9,384 bases of DNA from Candidatus Latescibacterota bacterium (GCA_012961925.1 DTYK01000213.1:1-9384), one strand, 5' to 3'; numbered from the stretch's first letter, positions 1-7,256 are shown. Made by a program: numbers and translations. Notes: a model not told the origin generated them from the letters alone.

Positions 1-882
1 AGGATGGTGGGGCCGGGCAGGCGTGATAGCTACAGCGTCTTCTACCCCACCCTGGGTCTCTACGACACCCGTGACCCCGAGGTCCTGAAGCAGCACGTCC
101 TCTGGGCCCTTGAGGCAGGGATAGATGGCTTCCTCTGGGACTGCACCATCCCCAACGGCGAAGTCGTCCATCAGCCCATCGCCCATACCCACTTCTTCAA
201 GTCGCTGGAGGCCATGGTGGAGGTGCTGGACGAGCTGAGGGTGGAGTTTAAGCTTTGCCCCTGGTACGACAGCTACGGCTGGTGGGGATATCCAGTGGAG
301 CGCATGGTGGCCGAGATTTCCGAGCTCGTGCGCCGCTTCGTTGACTCCCCTCATTTCCTTCGTATGGATGGGAGCTTCTGTGTCTTCACCTATAAGACGT
401 TCGGCCGCCACACTTGGGAGGATTGGAGGAGGGTCAGGGAGGGGCTGGAAGCCGAAGGGATGAAGGGGATAGCCATCGTAGCAGGGGAGGCAGCCCGGCC
501 GGGGGTGGGCAGGCTGTTCGAGGGCTTAACCCAATACAACGTTCCAGTGGATCGATGGACCCCGGAGGGGTTTGCGAGCTGTTACGAGGACATCGTGCGA
601 GTGGCACGGAAGGAGGATCTCTTCTATGCCCTGCCCGTGGCCCCGGGATTCGACGGACGCTGCTGGCACATCCCAGGAAGGGTGGCAAGCAGGGGATTGG
701 GCAGGCTCTACGAGGCCATCTGGGAGAAGGCGATGGCGTACGATCCTCCCTTTATCGTCATCTGCTCCTGGAACGAATGGGGGGAGGGAACCCAGATCGA
801 GCCCTGCGAGGAATACGAGGACCTCTACATTCGCCTCACCCGCCGCTTGGCTGAGCGGTTCAAGGAAAGAGGAGAATACTAA
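1..882 (+). CDS. GH99/WbsX-like glycosidase, 5' end outside window
   Basis: The protein resembles the glycoside hydrolase 99 / WbsX-like TIM-barrel family, whose known members cleave alpha-mannan-type linkages or sit in polysaccharide gene clusters. Visible landmarks, numbered from the ATG at base 4, are an early DPEVLKQHVLWALEAGIDGF segment (typical of strand and helix 2 of the barrel, with the aromatic run FLWD after it) and a C-terminal ICSWNEWGEGTQIEP motif. In GH99 the two catalytic glutamates lie three residues apart in this NEWxE motif; here they are E258 and E261. The frame is open from base 1 and the usual N-terminal YYPW-type strand is missing or very short, so the gene most likely begins upstream; the ATG at base 4 is only the first one visible. 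No signal peptide can be seen in the part present. It is followed 34 bases later by a secreted protein gene in the same direction, so the two are probably co-transcribed. Family is fairly secure; substrate is unknown, and GH71 or a non-catalytic WbsX relative is possible. Confidence 0.75.
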   Translation, partial: RMVGPGRRDSYSVFYPTLGLYDTRDPEVLKQHVLWALEAGIDGFLWDCTIPNGEVVHQPIAHTHFFKSLEAMVEVLDELRVEFKLCPWYDSYGWWGYPVERMVAEISELVRRFVDSPHFLRMDGSFCVFTYKTFGRHTWEDWRRVREGLEAEGMKGIAIVAGEAARPGVGRLFEGLTQYNVPVDRWTPEGFASCYEDIVRVARKEDLFYALPVAPGFDGRCWHIPGRVASRGLGRLYEAIWEKAMAYDPPFIVICSWNEWGEGTQIEPCEEYEDLYIRLTRRLAERFKERGEY

Positions 883-916
883 GTAAGGAGGAGGAACTAT
901 CAAAGGAGGGAGGCTT

Positions 917-2932
917 ATGAAATGCGTAAGTTTATCTTTTCTTTTGTTCCTTGTCGCTTATCTATGTCCGGGTAGTGCATTGGGGGCACCCGGGGCTGAG
1001 TTAGGAGAGGTAGTTGAGGAGAGCGCCAGGGGGGCCATTAAGGTAGGCATGGGGAGTGCGAATATCGCTCCTCCCTGGCCCGTAAAGCCCTCACACGGAT
1101 ATCAAGCGCCTACGGACTCTTTCTACAACCGGGAGATCTACGTCAAGGTCTTGATCCTTCAGGTGGAGGACCTCAGAAGGGCGCTGGTCGTCTTCGATGC
1201 AGTTGGTCTGGGGCTTGAGGCCAGCGAACACATCCAGCGGGAAATCGCGGCTCAGACCGATCTGGAAGAGGAGGAGATCATCATAGCTGCCACCCATAAC
1301 CATTCCTACCCTAGGGTGGTCGAGAGAGTACGAGACCTCCTCGCCGCACAGGGGGTCAGGGCCGTACAGGAGGCTTTGGCCGGGATGTTCGAGGCCCAGA
1401 TCGGCTTTGGGATGAAGCAGTTGCCCGAATACATGGCGATCAACAGGGGCCGTGCTGCTGATGGGAAGGTGTGCACCCGTCTCTATGTGATGCGCATCGA
1501 TGATCTGGACGGCAATGTCCGTGGGGTCTTTTTCAATTTTCCTCCCCATCCCACTTACTTCCACATCTGGTGGGGCGGAAAGAGACTTGCCAAACATGGT
1601 CCCGGCTGGCCTGGATATGTGCGCCAATGGGTAGAGATGAAACATAACTTGAAAGCAATGTTCGAGATGTTTGAAAAGGGACAGCGGGAATTCCGACCCC
1701 TGTTTACCATCTTTACGCTCGGGACCGGGGGGGATCTCTGGCCTTGTGACGATTTCATAGTGGGGGTCGATGGTGTGGACCGAAAGGGTTGGGTGGTTAC
1801 CGTAGGGCAGGCCGTTCTTAAGTTGGTGGAGGAGATTGAGACGAGAAAAGATGTGACGATGATCTTCCGGTCTAAGGTCATAGAATTACCCTTCGGGAAG
1901 ACCCATCCCTGGCGATTTGGGGAACCGCCCGACATCACTCCGGAGCATCCATCATGGAGGGAGCCTCGAACTTGCGTTCAGGCTTTAATCCTAAACGACG
2001 CGGCCATCGGCATAGTCCCGGCCGAGATGTCAGTTGAGCTGGGGGACAGGTTTCGAGAGAAGGTAGGATATAAGTATAATATCCTCGTCACCATCGCTGG
2101 GGGCAGTGTGGGGTACATCTGTCCTGAGGTGGAGGAGATCGAGAAGGTGACCTATGAGTCCAAGAGCTCCATCTTCGACCCTGGAAGAGGGAGGATCATC
2201 ACCGATGCGGTCATCAGCCTCATCAATCCGGATCACGTTCCCACTCCTCCAGTTGACCCTAAGCGGGATATGGGCGTTATATCCGGCAGAATAGCTTACG
2301 ATGGGGAACACCGAATCATCGTGGGGCTTGCCGGCAGTGAATGGCACGTGCAGGACTACCATCCTCGCTTCTGGGGACGCCGCACAGAACCCGATAGCGA
2401 GGGACATTTCACCTTCGAGCGCGTGGCTCCGTGGAAACGCTTTCTCTACGTTATGGAAGTGGCCAATGATTATGTTCCCTATGAGCCAGGGAAGATTTTG
2501 AGGCTGTTGACCTACAGCCGACCCGTTCAGGTTGAACCTGGAGAGACCACTTACGTAGAGTTGGAGGGGACAGGGCATTTCAAGGAACATATCAAAGCCC
2601 TTCGTATAGATCAGGATAGGTTGAAGACCGGTGTGGATTGGATTCGAGGGGTTCTGGAGATCGAGGGGGAACTCCGGGAGAGAGAACGCATACAGGGCGG
2701 TATCTATAAACGGGAGCAGTTGCTCGGCATAGGGGTGCGGCGTGCCTATGCGCTTGGCACCCCCCTAACTTCCATAGAAGTGGATAGCTCTGGGATATTT
2801 ACTTTTGAGGCATTGAAGCCGGGGGAGTACCTCCTCTATTTCTGGTTCGACGTAAACGGAAATGGCATAGTAGAGCCGAGGATAGATGTGAATTCGGGAT
2901 TTTCGCAGCCCATTCCTCTGGGAGGGGAATAA
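917..2932 (+). CDS. Exported neutral/alkaline ceramidase-like protein, nucleophile Ser replaced
   Basis: A 671-residue protein with a signal peptide: Lys2, a hydrophobic core at residues 4-16, likely cleavage after ALG at 23. Residues about 40-440 match the neutral/alkaline non-lysosomal ceramidase N-terminal domain (zinc amidase fold). The family's zinc ligands have counterparts: H127 or H129 in ATHNHSYP, H211 in NFPPHPTYF, E370 in GIVPAEMS, and a tyrosine, probably Y413. The usual GDVSP nucleophile motif reads GDLWP (272-276), so the catalytic serine of true ceramidases is a tryptophan. Two beta domains follow: about 453-550 and 575-665, each with a DSxGxFTFE strand typical of carboxypeptidase-regulatory-like folds; the second holds DVNGNGIVEP, a calcium-loop-like string. 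Start chosen for GGAGG at 905-909, seven bases upstream, and for the signal peptide. It is probably secreted and acts on an N-acyl or glycan substrate, or only binds it; ceramide itself is unproven. It lies downstream of the glycosidase and likely shares its transcript. Confidence 0.75.
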   Translation: MKCVSLSFLLFLVAYLCPGSALGAPGAELGEVVEESARGAIKVGMGSANIAPPWPVKPSHGYQAPTDSFYNREIYVKVLILQVEDLRRALVVFDAVGLGLEASEHIQREIAAQTDLEEEEIIIAATHNHSYPRVVERVRDLLAAQGVRAVQEALAGMFEAQIGFGMKQLPEYMAINRGRAADGKVCTRLYVMRIDDLDGNVRGVFFNFPPHPTYFHIWWGGKRLAKHGPGWPGYVRQWVEMKHNLKAMFEMFEKGQREFRPLFTIFTLGTGGDLWPCDDFIVGVDGVDRKGWVVTVGQAVLKLVEEIETRKDVTMIFRSKVIELPFGKTHPWRFGEPPDITPEHPSWREPRTCVQALILNDAAIGIVPAEMSVELGDRFREKVGYKYNILVTIAGGSVGYICPEVEEIEKVTYESKSSIFDPGRGRIITDAVISLINPDHVPTPPVDPKRDMGVISGRIAYDGEHRIIVGLAGSEWHVQDYHPRFWGRRTEPDSEGHFTFERVAPWKRFLYVMEVANDYVPYEPGKILRLLTYSRPVQVEPGETTYVELEGTGHFKEHIKALRIDQDRLKTGVDWIRGVLEIEGELRERERIQGGIYKREQLLGIGVRRAYALGTPLTSIEVDSSGIFTFEALKPGEYLLYFWFDVNGNGIVEPRIDVNSGFSQPIPLGGE

Positions 2933-3049
2933 GGAGGAAAAAGAAACGACTGGTATAGCAGCGAGTTAAGGGGCCTTCTGCGCAACAAGAGCATAGGCGA
3001 AAATGATATGAGCTACTTGTACGAGTTTATAGGCCAATGGATGGAGTAG
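2933..3049 (+). other. Orphan coding-like tail in frame after the previous stop
   Basis: The bases between the ceramidase-like gene and the UroD-like gene stay open for 38 codons in the same frame as the gene before, directly after its TAA, ending at TAG 3047-3049. The translation reads like protein (DWYSSELRGLLRNKS, then YLYEFIGQWME), with ordinary codon use and no start codon except an internal ATG. A GGAGG stands right after the TAA at 2933-2937 but no usable start follows it. It may be the remnant of a lost gene, or a former C-terminal extension cut off by the TAA, or chance. No family recognised. From 3050 to 3095 I see only the ribosome binding site of the next gene. Confidence 0.3.
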
Positions 3050-3252
3050 ACCCGCTACAATAAAGATTTCTCATTTTGTACGAGGAGGGTCAAAGATGAG
3101 GGGATTTTTATCTTCTAAGGAGCGGATGCTCATGGCCATCGATCATAAAGAGGCTGACTATGTCCCTCTTGTATTGAGACCGTTCGGATGGAAGCCGCCT
3201 TCACACCTGAGATGGAGGGACGAATTCGAGCGTGCCGAAAGGTTCTTGAGTT

Positions 3253-3954
3253 TTGGGAATTGATGATACCATCTCGATAAGGGTTCCCTATCAACATCAT
3301 CCCGAAGTCACCGTTCGCACATGGCGAGAGGTGAGAGCGGATGAGCCATATCCTCTCCTGTGCAAAGAGTATGAGACGCCTAAAGGGACGGTGAGACAGG
3401 TCGTGTGGCAGACGGAGGATTGGCCACACGGAGATGATGTTCCGCTTATAGGAGATCACAATATACCTCGGTCGAGGAAATTTCCCGTGGAGGAGCCGGA
3501 GGATCTGGAAAAGCTCCCCTATCTCCTCTTTCCGCCGAGTGGGGAGCAGATGAAAGAATTCAAGGAGAAGGTGGAAAGGGTCGAGAGGTTCGCCCGGAAG
3601 CGCCAGGTGTTGATAGAGGGTCAGGCCGGCGGTTTCGGGGATTGCGCCGCATGGCTTATGGGCATCACGAACCTCATCATGGCGGCGATCGACAAGCCGG
3701 ATTTCGTCCATCGGCTTCTGGATATCCTGCTCGAGAAGGAGATGCAGGATATAGAGATCCTATTAGATTCTGGACTGGTAGATGTTGTGGTGCATAGAGG
3801 GTGGTACGAATGTTCGGATTTCTGGTCGCCGTCTCTGTATCGGGAGTTTAGCCCCCCGCTTGAGGAGGGAAATTCAGCTTGTGCATCAAGCCGGGAAGAA
3901 GTTCGGCTATATTATGAGCACTGGTATAATGCCGCTTCTGGATGTATTCCTTGA
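3253..3954 (+). CDS. Central fragment of the UroD-like gene
   Basis: This is the middle part of the split UroD-like gene; the TTG at 3253 is simply where the frame opens, not a real start. Authentic family sequence runs from GIDDTISIRVPY through about base 3849 (WSPSLYREF). It includes the substrate-pocket region around GQAGGFGDCAAWLMG and VHRGWYECSDFW. After base 3849 the reading (SPPLEEGNSACASS and on) no longer resembles the family and ends at TGA 3952-3954, so the last 35 residues are out of frame. Confidence 0.7.
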   Translation: MGIDDTISIRVPYQHHPEVTVRTWREVRADEPYPLLCKEYETPKGTVRQVVWQTEDWPHGDDVPLIGDHNIPRSRKFPVEEPEDLEKLPYLLFPPSGEQMKEFKEKVERVERFARKRQVLIEGQAGGFGDCAAWLMGITNLIMAAIDKPDFVHRLLDILLEKEMQDIEILLDSGLVDVVVHRGWYECSDFWSPSLYREFSPPLEEGNSACASSREEVRLYYEHWYNAASGCIP

Positions 3955-4258
3955 GCTTGGTATCGACCTTCTGATCAACGTAGACCCCGTTCAAGGCAAG
4001 GCTGACCTGTCCCGGCTCAAAAGGGAAGCTGGAGAAAGGATTTGCTTCTGGGGAGGGGTGAACTCTGCTATAACGCTCGGCAGGGGGAACAGGGACGAGA
4101 TAAGGGATGCGGTTACCTTCGCAATTTCTACCCTCGCTCCGGGGGGAGGGTTTATCCTATCTGCTGTCGATGTCCTATTTGAGGACACCCCATGGAGCAA
4201 TGTCCTGAGGATGATAGAGAGATGGCGGGAGATTGGAACGTATCCGATCAGGATATAA
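3848..4258 (+). CDS. C-terminal fragment of the UroD-like gene
   Basis: The third frame picks up the family sequence as LAPRLRREIQLVHQAGKKFG, the helix and strand that precede the late barrel strands, then GIDLLINVDP, CFWGGVNS and GGGFILSAVDVLFEDTPWSN before TAA 4256-4258. This frame is also open upstream to an ATG at 3782, but the codons before 3848 translate to unrelated sequence. Removing one T from 3847-3849 joins it to the central piece as YRELAPRL; adding two T would give the equally plausible YREFLAPRL. Confidence 0.7.
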   Translation, partial: LAPRLRREIQLVHQAGKKFGYIMSTGIMPLLDVFLELGIDLLINVDPVQGKADLSRLKREAGERICFWGGVNSAITLGRGNRDEIRDAVTFAISTLAPGGGFILSAVDVLFEDTPWSNVLRMIERWREIGTYPIRI

Positions 4259-4337
4259 GGAGGTATGGGGCCTCTGGGGAGGGTCCCTCAGGCAACGCCG
4301 TGTTGCGAGGGTTTAGCAGTTCATTAAGGGGACGAGG

Positions 4338-4511
4338 ATGGATGACCTGACGATCAAATACGCTCCCATCCTGGATAAGGCCAACGAAATAGCCAAAGAA
4401 AACATCCGGATGTGCATGGGGCACAACCCCTGCGGTTGTCAGGGGGTTACAGCGAATCCACCAGGCAAATTTTACCAAGTTGAACGTAAGTGCGTTTGGA
4501 GAATTTTGTGA
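4338..4511 (+). CDS. Short ORF, probable N-terminal remnant of the isomerase
   Basis: A 57-codon reading frame with AAGGGG at 4326-4331, six bases before its ATG. It starts MDDLTIKYAPILDKANEIAK and then reads IRMCMGHNPCGCQG. A helix followed by a strand ending in a histidine is what one expects just before the ENG strand of xylose-isomerase-like TIM barrels. Removing one T from TTTT at 4470-4473 (or the G at 4479) fuses it to the isomerase frame, giving about 195 residues. That is still short of the usual 260-290, so the first barrel strands are missing. The stretch 4259-4337 holds no recognisable part of them. The assignment rests on this fold logic only. Confidence 0.4.
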   Translation: MDDLTIKYAPILDKANEIAKENIRMCMGHNPCGCQGVTANPPGKFYQVERKCVWRIL

Positions 4512-4926
4512 AAAGGCGGAGAAATGGGGCCTGGGCGTCTGTTTGGAGAACGGGACAGCTCAGGGATTTTGCGACTGGGTTTACGAACTCTGGGAGTTGA
4601 TAGAAGCTGTCGGCTCCGAAGCGCTAGGCATCTGCTTTGACTCCAGCCACGCCAATTGTCTCCACATGGACATCCCCGAGGCGATAAGGGAGTGTGGGGA
4701 CAGGCTCTGGGCCACCCACATGTCCGACAATGACGGGACAGCCGACCAGCACAGGATGCCGTTTTCGGGGAACATCGACTGGATAAACGTCATAGCTGTC
4801 CTCAAGGGTATAGGCTACCGGAACCTCTTCGATATGGAAATCGGTGGCGGCCGATGTAACCCCATAGAGATACGAGATGTCAAACTGCGATTCGCCAGGG
4901 AAGTTCTGGCCCCGATGCTGAAATGA
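4480..4926 (+). CDS. Xylose-isomerase-like TIM-barrel epimerase, N-terminally incomplete
   Basis: A 148-residue C-terminal half of a sugar phosphate isomerase/epimerase (AP_endonuc_2 / xylose-isomerase-like TIM barrel). Members interconvert sugars, inositols or ketoses with a divalent metal in the cytoplasm. All expected metal or catalytic positions of this half are present, numbered from the TTG at 4480: E23 in VCLENGT, D54 and H57 in CFDSSHAN, H80 in THMSDN, and E120 in DMEIGG, plus the usual SGNIDW and KGIGY strings. The TTG is where the frame opens, not a convincing start: no Shine-Dalgarno sequence precedes it and the first barrel strands are absent. The preceding 57-codon frame probably belongs to it. 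The stop TGA overlaps the next start as ATGA, so translation of the phosphoesterase is likely coupled to this gene. Specific substrate cannot be told. A protein lacking a third of the barrel would not be expected to fold, so the locus is either damaged or misassembled. Confidence 0.7.
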   Translation: MNVSAFGEFCEKAEKWGLGVCLENGTAQGFCDWVYELWELIEAVGSEALGICFDSSHANCLHMDIPEAIRECGDRLWATHMSDNDGTADQHRMPFSGNIDWINVIAVLKGIGYRNLFDMEIGGGRCNPIEIRDVKLRFAREVLAPMLK

Positions 4927-5606
4927 GGGATATGATGCAATTCAACTTCGACTGCCACGTGCACACCAATCGCTCCTTCTGCGGAAGGGCTGAGATGACC
5001 CCTCAGACCCTGGTGAAGTTGATGGAACAAAAGGGCCTAAAGGGGTTCGCTATCACCGACCACAGCTCACATTTCTACTCCTTCAGCACGGGTGAGGTAT
5101 GGGATAGCAAATCTCCCCAGTTTTTCCTGAGGACTCCTCATGTGATCGAGCGCCATCACCCAGGGGCAGAGGAGGCCATCAGAGAACACATTTCCTCCAT
5201 CCGCCGTTACGCCCAAAACGGAGTCTTAGTGGGACTGGAGGCCGATTGCGACTTTGAAGGAAACCTGATGATCCCTCCGGGGATCGAGAAAGAATTGGAC
5301 ATACTCATCGGCTCGGTCCACTGGCTCCCCTGCACGGTGGAGGAGGACAAAAGCTCCAAACGGTGCATCCGGGAGTTTTTGGACATCGCCCTGAAGCTAT
5401 TGGAAAAGGGCATATACGTCCTGGCGCATCCCACCAGGATCTTCACCTGGAGTGGAATGGAGGTTCCCATGGAGGTGGTGGACCCTCTGGTTGATGCGGC
5501 TATAGCACACGGTGTCGCCTTAGAATTGAATTCCCTCCAGGGACCCCGATGGGTATTTCATCCGAAGGTGCTTGGAGAAAGGGGCGAAGATAGCCATTGG
5601 TACTGA
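4923..5606 (+). CDS. PHP-domain phosphoesterase, frameshifted near C-terminus
   Basis: A polymerase and histidinol phosphatase (PHP) family protein, a trinuclear-metal hydrolase of phosphomonoesters or small phosphorylated metabolites in the cytoplasm. Metal-binding motifs in order: H12 and H14 (DCHVHTNRS), D46 and H47 (ITDHS), E106 (GLEADCD), H133 (GSVHW), H169 (LAHPTR). The final GTDAH motif is not in this frame: after GPRWV (residue 211) the reading goes astray and stops at TGA 5604-5606. Removing one T from TTT at 5556-5558 restores VFIRRCLEKGAKIAIGTDAH and a 280-residue product, typical for stand-alone PHP proteins of the HisK/YcdX kind. Start ATG 4923 overlaps the isomerase stop by four bases (ATGA); ATGs at 4932 and 4935 are alternatives. 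As written, the product would lack two metal ligands and be inactive. Whether it is histidinol phosphatase (hisK) or a different phosphatase is not clear; no other histidine genes are near, so the latter is more likely. Confidence 0.8.
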   Translation: MRDMMQFNFDCHVHTNRSFCGRAEMTPQTLVKLMEQKGLKGFAITDHSSHFYSFSTGEVWDSKSPQFFLRTPHVIERHHPGAEEAIREHISSIRRYAQNGVLVGLEADCDFEGNLMIPPGIEKELDILIGSVHWLPCTVEEDKSSKRCIREFLDIALKLLEKGIYVLAHPTRIFTWSGMEVPMEVVDPLVDAAIAHGVALELNSLQGPRWVFHPKVLGERGEDSHWY

Positions 5607-5766
5607 CGCCCATTCTCTCGAGGAGTTCGGGGATTTCTCGTATCACCGGGCGATTCTCGCCAAGTGTGGGGTCACCAATGAGGATCTTGAAGAAATTTAC
5701 GATCTCAGGAATCTGTATCTATTTGCCCCAAAAGACCGCGACTGTTGCGGAAGAAGTGGCAGGTGA
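5557..5766 (+). CDS. C-terminal fragment of the PHP phosphoesterase gene
   Basis: This frame holds the missing end of the PHP protein: FIRRCLEKGAKIAIGTDAHS, where D228 and H230 (numbered in the repaired protein) supply the last metal ligands, followed by a helix with HRAILAKCGVTNEDL and a short tail ending at TGA 5764-5766. The tail after LYLFAPK is rich in C, R and G and not typical, so the true end may differ. The 125 bases between here and the next start contain only a ribosome binding site (GGGAGG, 5878-5883) that I can defend. Confidence 0.7.
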   Translation, partial: FIRRCLEKGAKIAIGTDAHSLEEFGDFSYHRAILAKCGVTNEDLEEIYDLRNLYLFAPKDRDCCGRSGR

Positions 5767-5891
5767 CGTTACTCTCAAAGGACAAGAGGAATTGTTCCCC
5801 GATCTCAATAGGATAGGATTGAAGGGGGAATGGCGAAGTTTCCACAGATGTGTTTCGCTGTTTTGTCATATAACGAAGGGAGGTTTGTACA

Positions 5892-7256
5892 ATGGACTGG
5901 AAGAAAAATCCTGAGCTAGGCCTTGAAGAACGCATCCCTGTTCTGAAGGGCTATCCCGGAAGCGGGATTTGGTGGCGGCTGGCCGACGTGAGTCGAGATG
6001 GTCGAGAGGATTTTGTGGTCGAGAACGAGTTTTATCAGGTCGTCATCTCGTCGGCTTTTCCTGGTATCAGCGGTTGGAAGATCAAGACCCGTGCCGAGGG
6101 CGGTTACTGCGAGACCATCGAGCCAGAGTCCTGTACAGTGGGCGAACTCAGGGGGGCAGTGTGGGGTGAGGAGATGTACTACGTGGCTGTTGGAACCGAT
6201 ACACCCTGGGATGGGAGGATGAAATACCACAGCGATGAACTTACCTACTGGTGGGATGGCATCGCCCTTCTCTTCACCCCCATGCGGGAGGTGAACCACA
6301 CCCGAAAGGTGCGCTTTCGTGTGAGGGAGTATCCCAATTCGGTGCACGTGGTGCAGACTGTCACTTTTTCACCGAAGTATGAGCCGGTGGTCAAGATTGA
6401 GTACCACTACATCTTTATGGCCGGACAGAAAGTATTCCTCTGGCACAACATGCGGAAATACGGCGCTATAGATGCACCTCCTGGAAGTTCCACCCGGATC
6501 GAGCGGATGAACGTGGCGGGCAAGGTGCCAGTGGGGTGGGCTCTGCCCTGCAATAAGATTGACCTCTACGATTCCTATTTCTGGAGCGAGGAGGAATACG
6601 GCCTTTACAACCAGGATTGGCGAGAGTATCTTGTTTACCACTGGGGCAAGGAGATCGAATGGTTCAAGCGTCCAGGTGGTCCCCCGCCGAACAACATCAT
6701 GATGTACTATGACTCGAAGGGGATTAACGGTGGACACGGCGTAGTAGTTGCCAATGGCTGGACGGACAATTGTCCGAATACGCTTTCCACCATGAGCGGC
6801 TCCTGGCCGGGCGCTTGGCGCATCGACGATACCACGTCCAAGGATGAGCTGGAGCCTGATATGGAGACCTATGGCGGGCTCTGTGCTCCCTTCATTACAG
6901 CGCCTACCGATCCTATTGCCGAGGCTAAGCAGATCCGTGACCGATTTGTCGGTACCGACTGCTTAGATGCGCCGCCCTCAGTCAGAAGCACGACAGCGAT
7001 CCTTAGAGAGAAGAAAGGCGTCTCTGTGTTTGGTATCAATCCGAGAGAGGATGACCTCAATTTTCGGTTTAAGCTCAAAGACGTGGGGAAGATCGGTTTG
7101 GACGGGCAGAAGACCTACACGTTCTCTTTTTACAGTCAACAGGAGGGGAAATGGATTGACGGACCTGAAATCGCAGGAGCGACATTGGTCAGTGAGGGCC
7201 TGCCAATCCACGTGGATGCAGGGGAGATCGGGTACTTTAAGCTGGTTGAAAAGTAG
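5892..7256 (+). CDS. Conserved-looking protein of unknown family, 454 aa
   Basis: I do not recognise this protein. It has no signal peptide and no transmembrane segment. It is rich in W, Y, G and short beta-strand-like stretches (for example HVVQTVTF, IEYHYIFM, GVVVANGW), so a mostly beta fold of the galactose-mutarotase or polysaccharide-lyase kind is plausible; that is inference. Segments likely to be functionally conserved are TYWWDGIALLFTP, a histidine-tyrosine pair in EYHYIF, FLWHNMRKYG, and NGWTDNCPNTLSTM with SGSWPGAWRIDD. The last 80 residues look like a small beta domain (TYTFSFYSQQEGKW, then IHVDAGEIGYFKLVEK). The start ATG has GGGAGG at 5878-5883 with eight bases between. It lies 46 bases before the epimerase gene start and 125 after the PHP gene, so it likely shares a transcript with the epimerase. 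Codon use and frame are clean throughout, in contrast to the broken genes before it. A carbohydrate-binding or carbohydrate-modifying role is suggested only by context. Confidence 0.7.
   Translation: MDWKKNPELGLEERIPVLKGYPGSGIWWRLADVSRDGREDFVVENEFYQVVISSAFPGISGWKIKTRAEGGYCETIEPESCTVGELRGAVWGEEMYYVAVGTDTPWDGRMKYHSDELTYWWDGIALLFTPMREVNHTRKVRFRVREYPNSVHVVQTVTFSPKYEPVVKIEYHYIFMAGQKVFLWHNMRKYGAIDAPPGSSTRIERMNVAGKVPVGWALPCNKIDLYDSYFWSEEEYGLYNQDWREYLVYHWGKEIEWFKRPGGPPPNNIMMYYDSKGINGGHGVVVANGWTDNCPNTLSTMSGSWPGAWRIDDTTSKDELEPDMETYGGLCAPFITAPTDPIAEAKQIRDRFVGTDCLDAPPSVRSTTAILREKKGVSVFGINPREDDLNFRFKLKDVGKIGLDGQKTYTFSFYSQQEGKWIDGPEIAGATLVSEGLPIHVDAGEIGYFKLVEK

Larger units (their letters stand above)
3096..4258 (+). 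pseudogene. UroD-like (MtaA/CmuA-type) gene, two frameshifts
   Basis: Together three frames encode a full-length uroporphyrinogen-decarboxylase-like protein of about 386 residues, the normal size for this superfamily, which includes heme-pathway UroD and corrinoid-to-thiol methyltransferases such as MtaA and CmuA. The N-terminal piece (3096-3263) begins MRGFLSSKERMLMAIDHKEA, the classic helix and strand of the family, then DYVP. It stops at TGA 3261-3263; dropping one T from the TTTT at 3251-3254 continues as FLSLGIDDTI. The second break is at the TTT of 3847-3849. The start has GGAGGG at 3084-3089, six bases upstream. The C-terminal half carries FWGGVNS, a usual UroD-like strand motif. Heme synthesis is unlikely, since UroD-like paralogues of this type sit among catabolic genes and often transfer methyl groups; that role is inferred. 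No internal stop other than those created by the shifts is seen, so either the sequence has homopolymer errors and the gene is intact, or decay is very recent. Confidence 0.8.

Noticed and set aside
3056..3061. TACAAT resembling a -10 box before the UroD-like gene
   Set aside because: No -35-like hexamer stands at 16-18 bases upstream.
3096..5766. Programmed ribosomal frameshifting or transcriptional slippage at the T runs
   Set aside because: Runs of three or four T are too short for polymerase slippage, there is no known slippery heptamer or shared downstream structure, and it would have to occur in several unrelated genes.
5869..5874. TATAAC resembling a -10 box before the 454-residue gene
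   Set aside because: No -35 at proper spacing, and the transcript would start in or next to the ribosome binding site.
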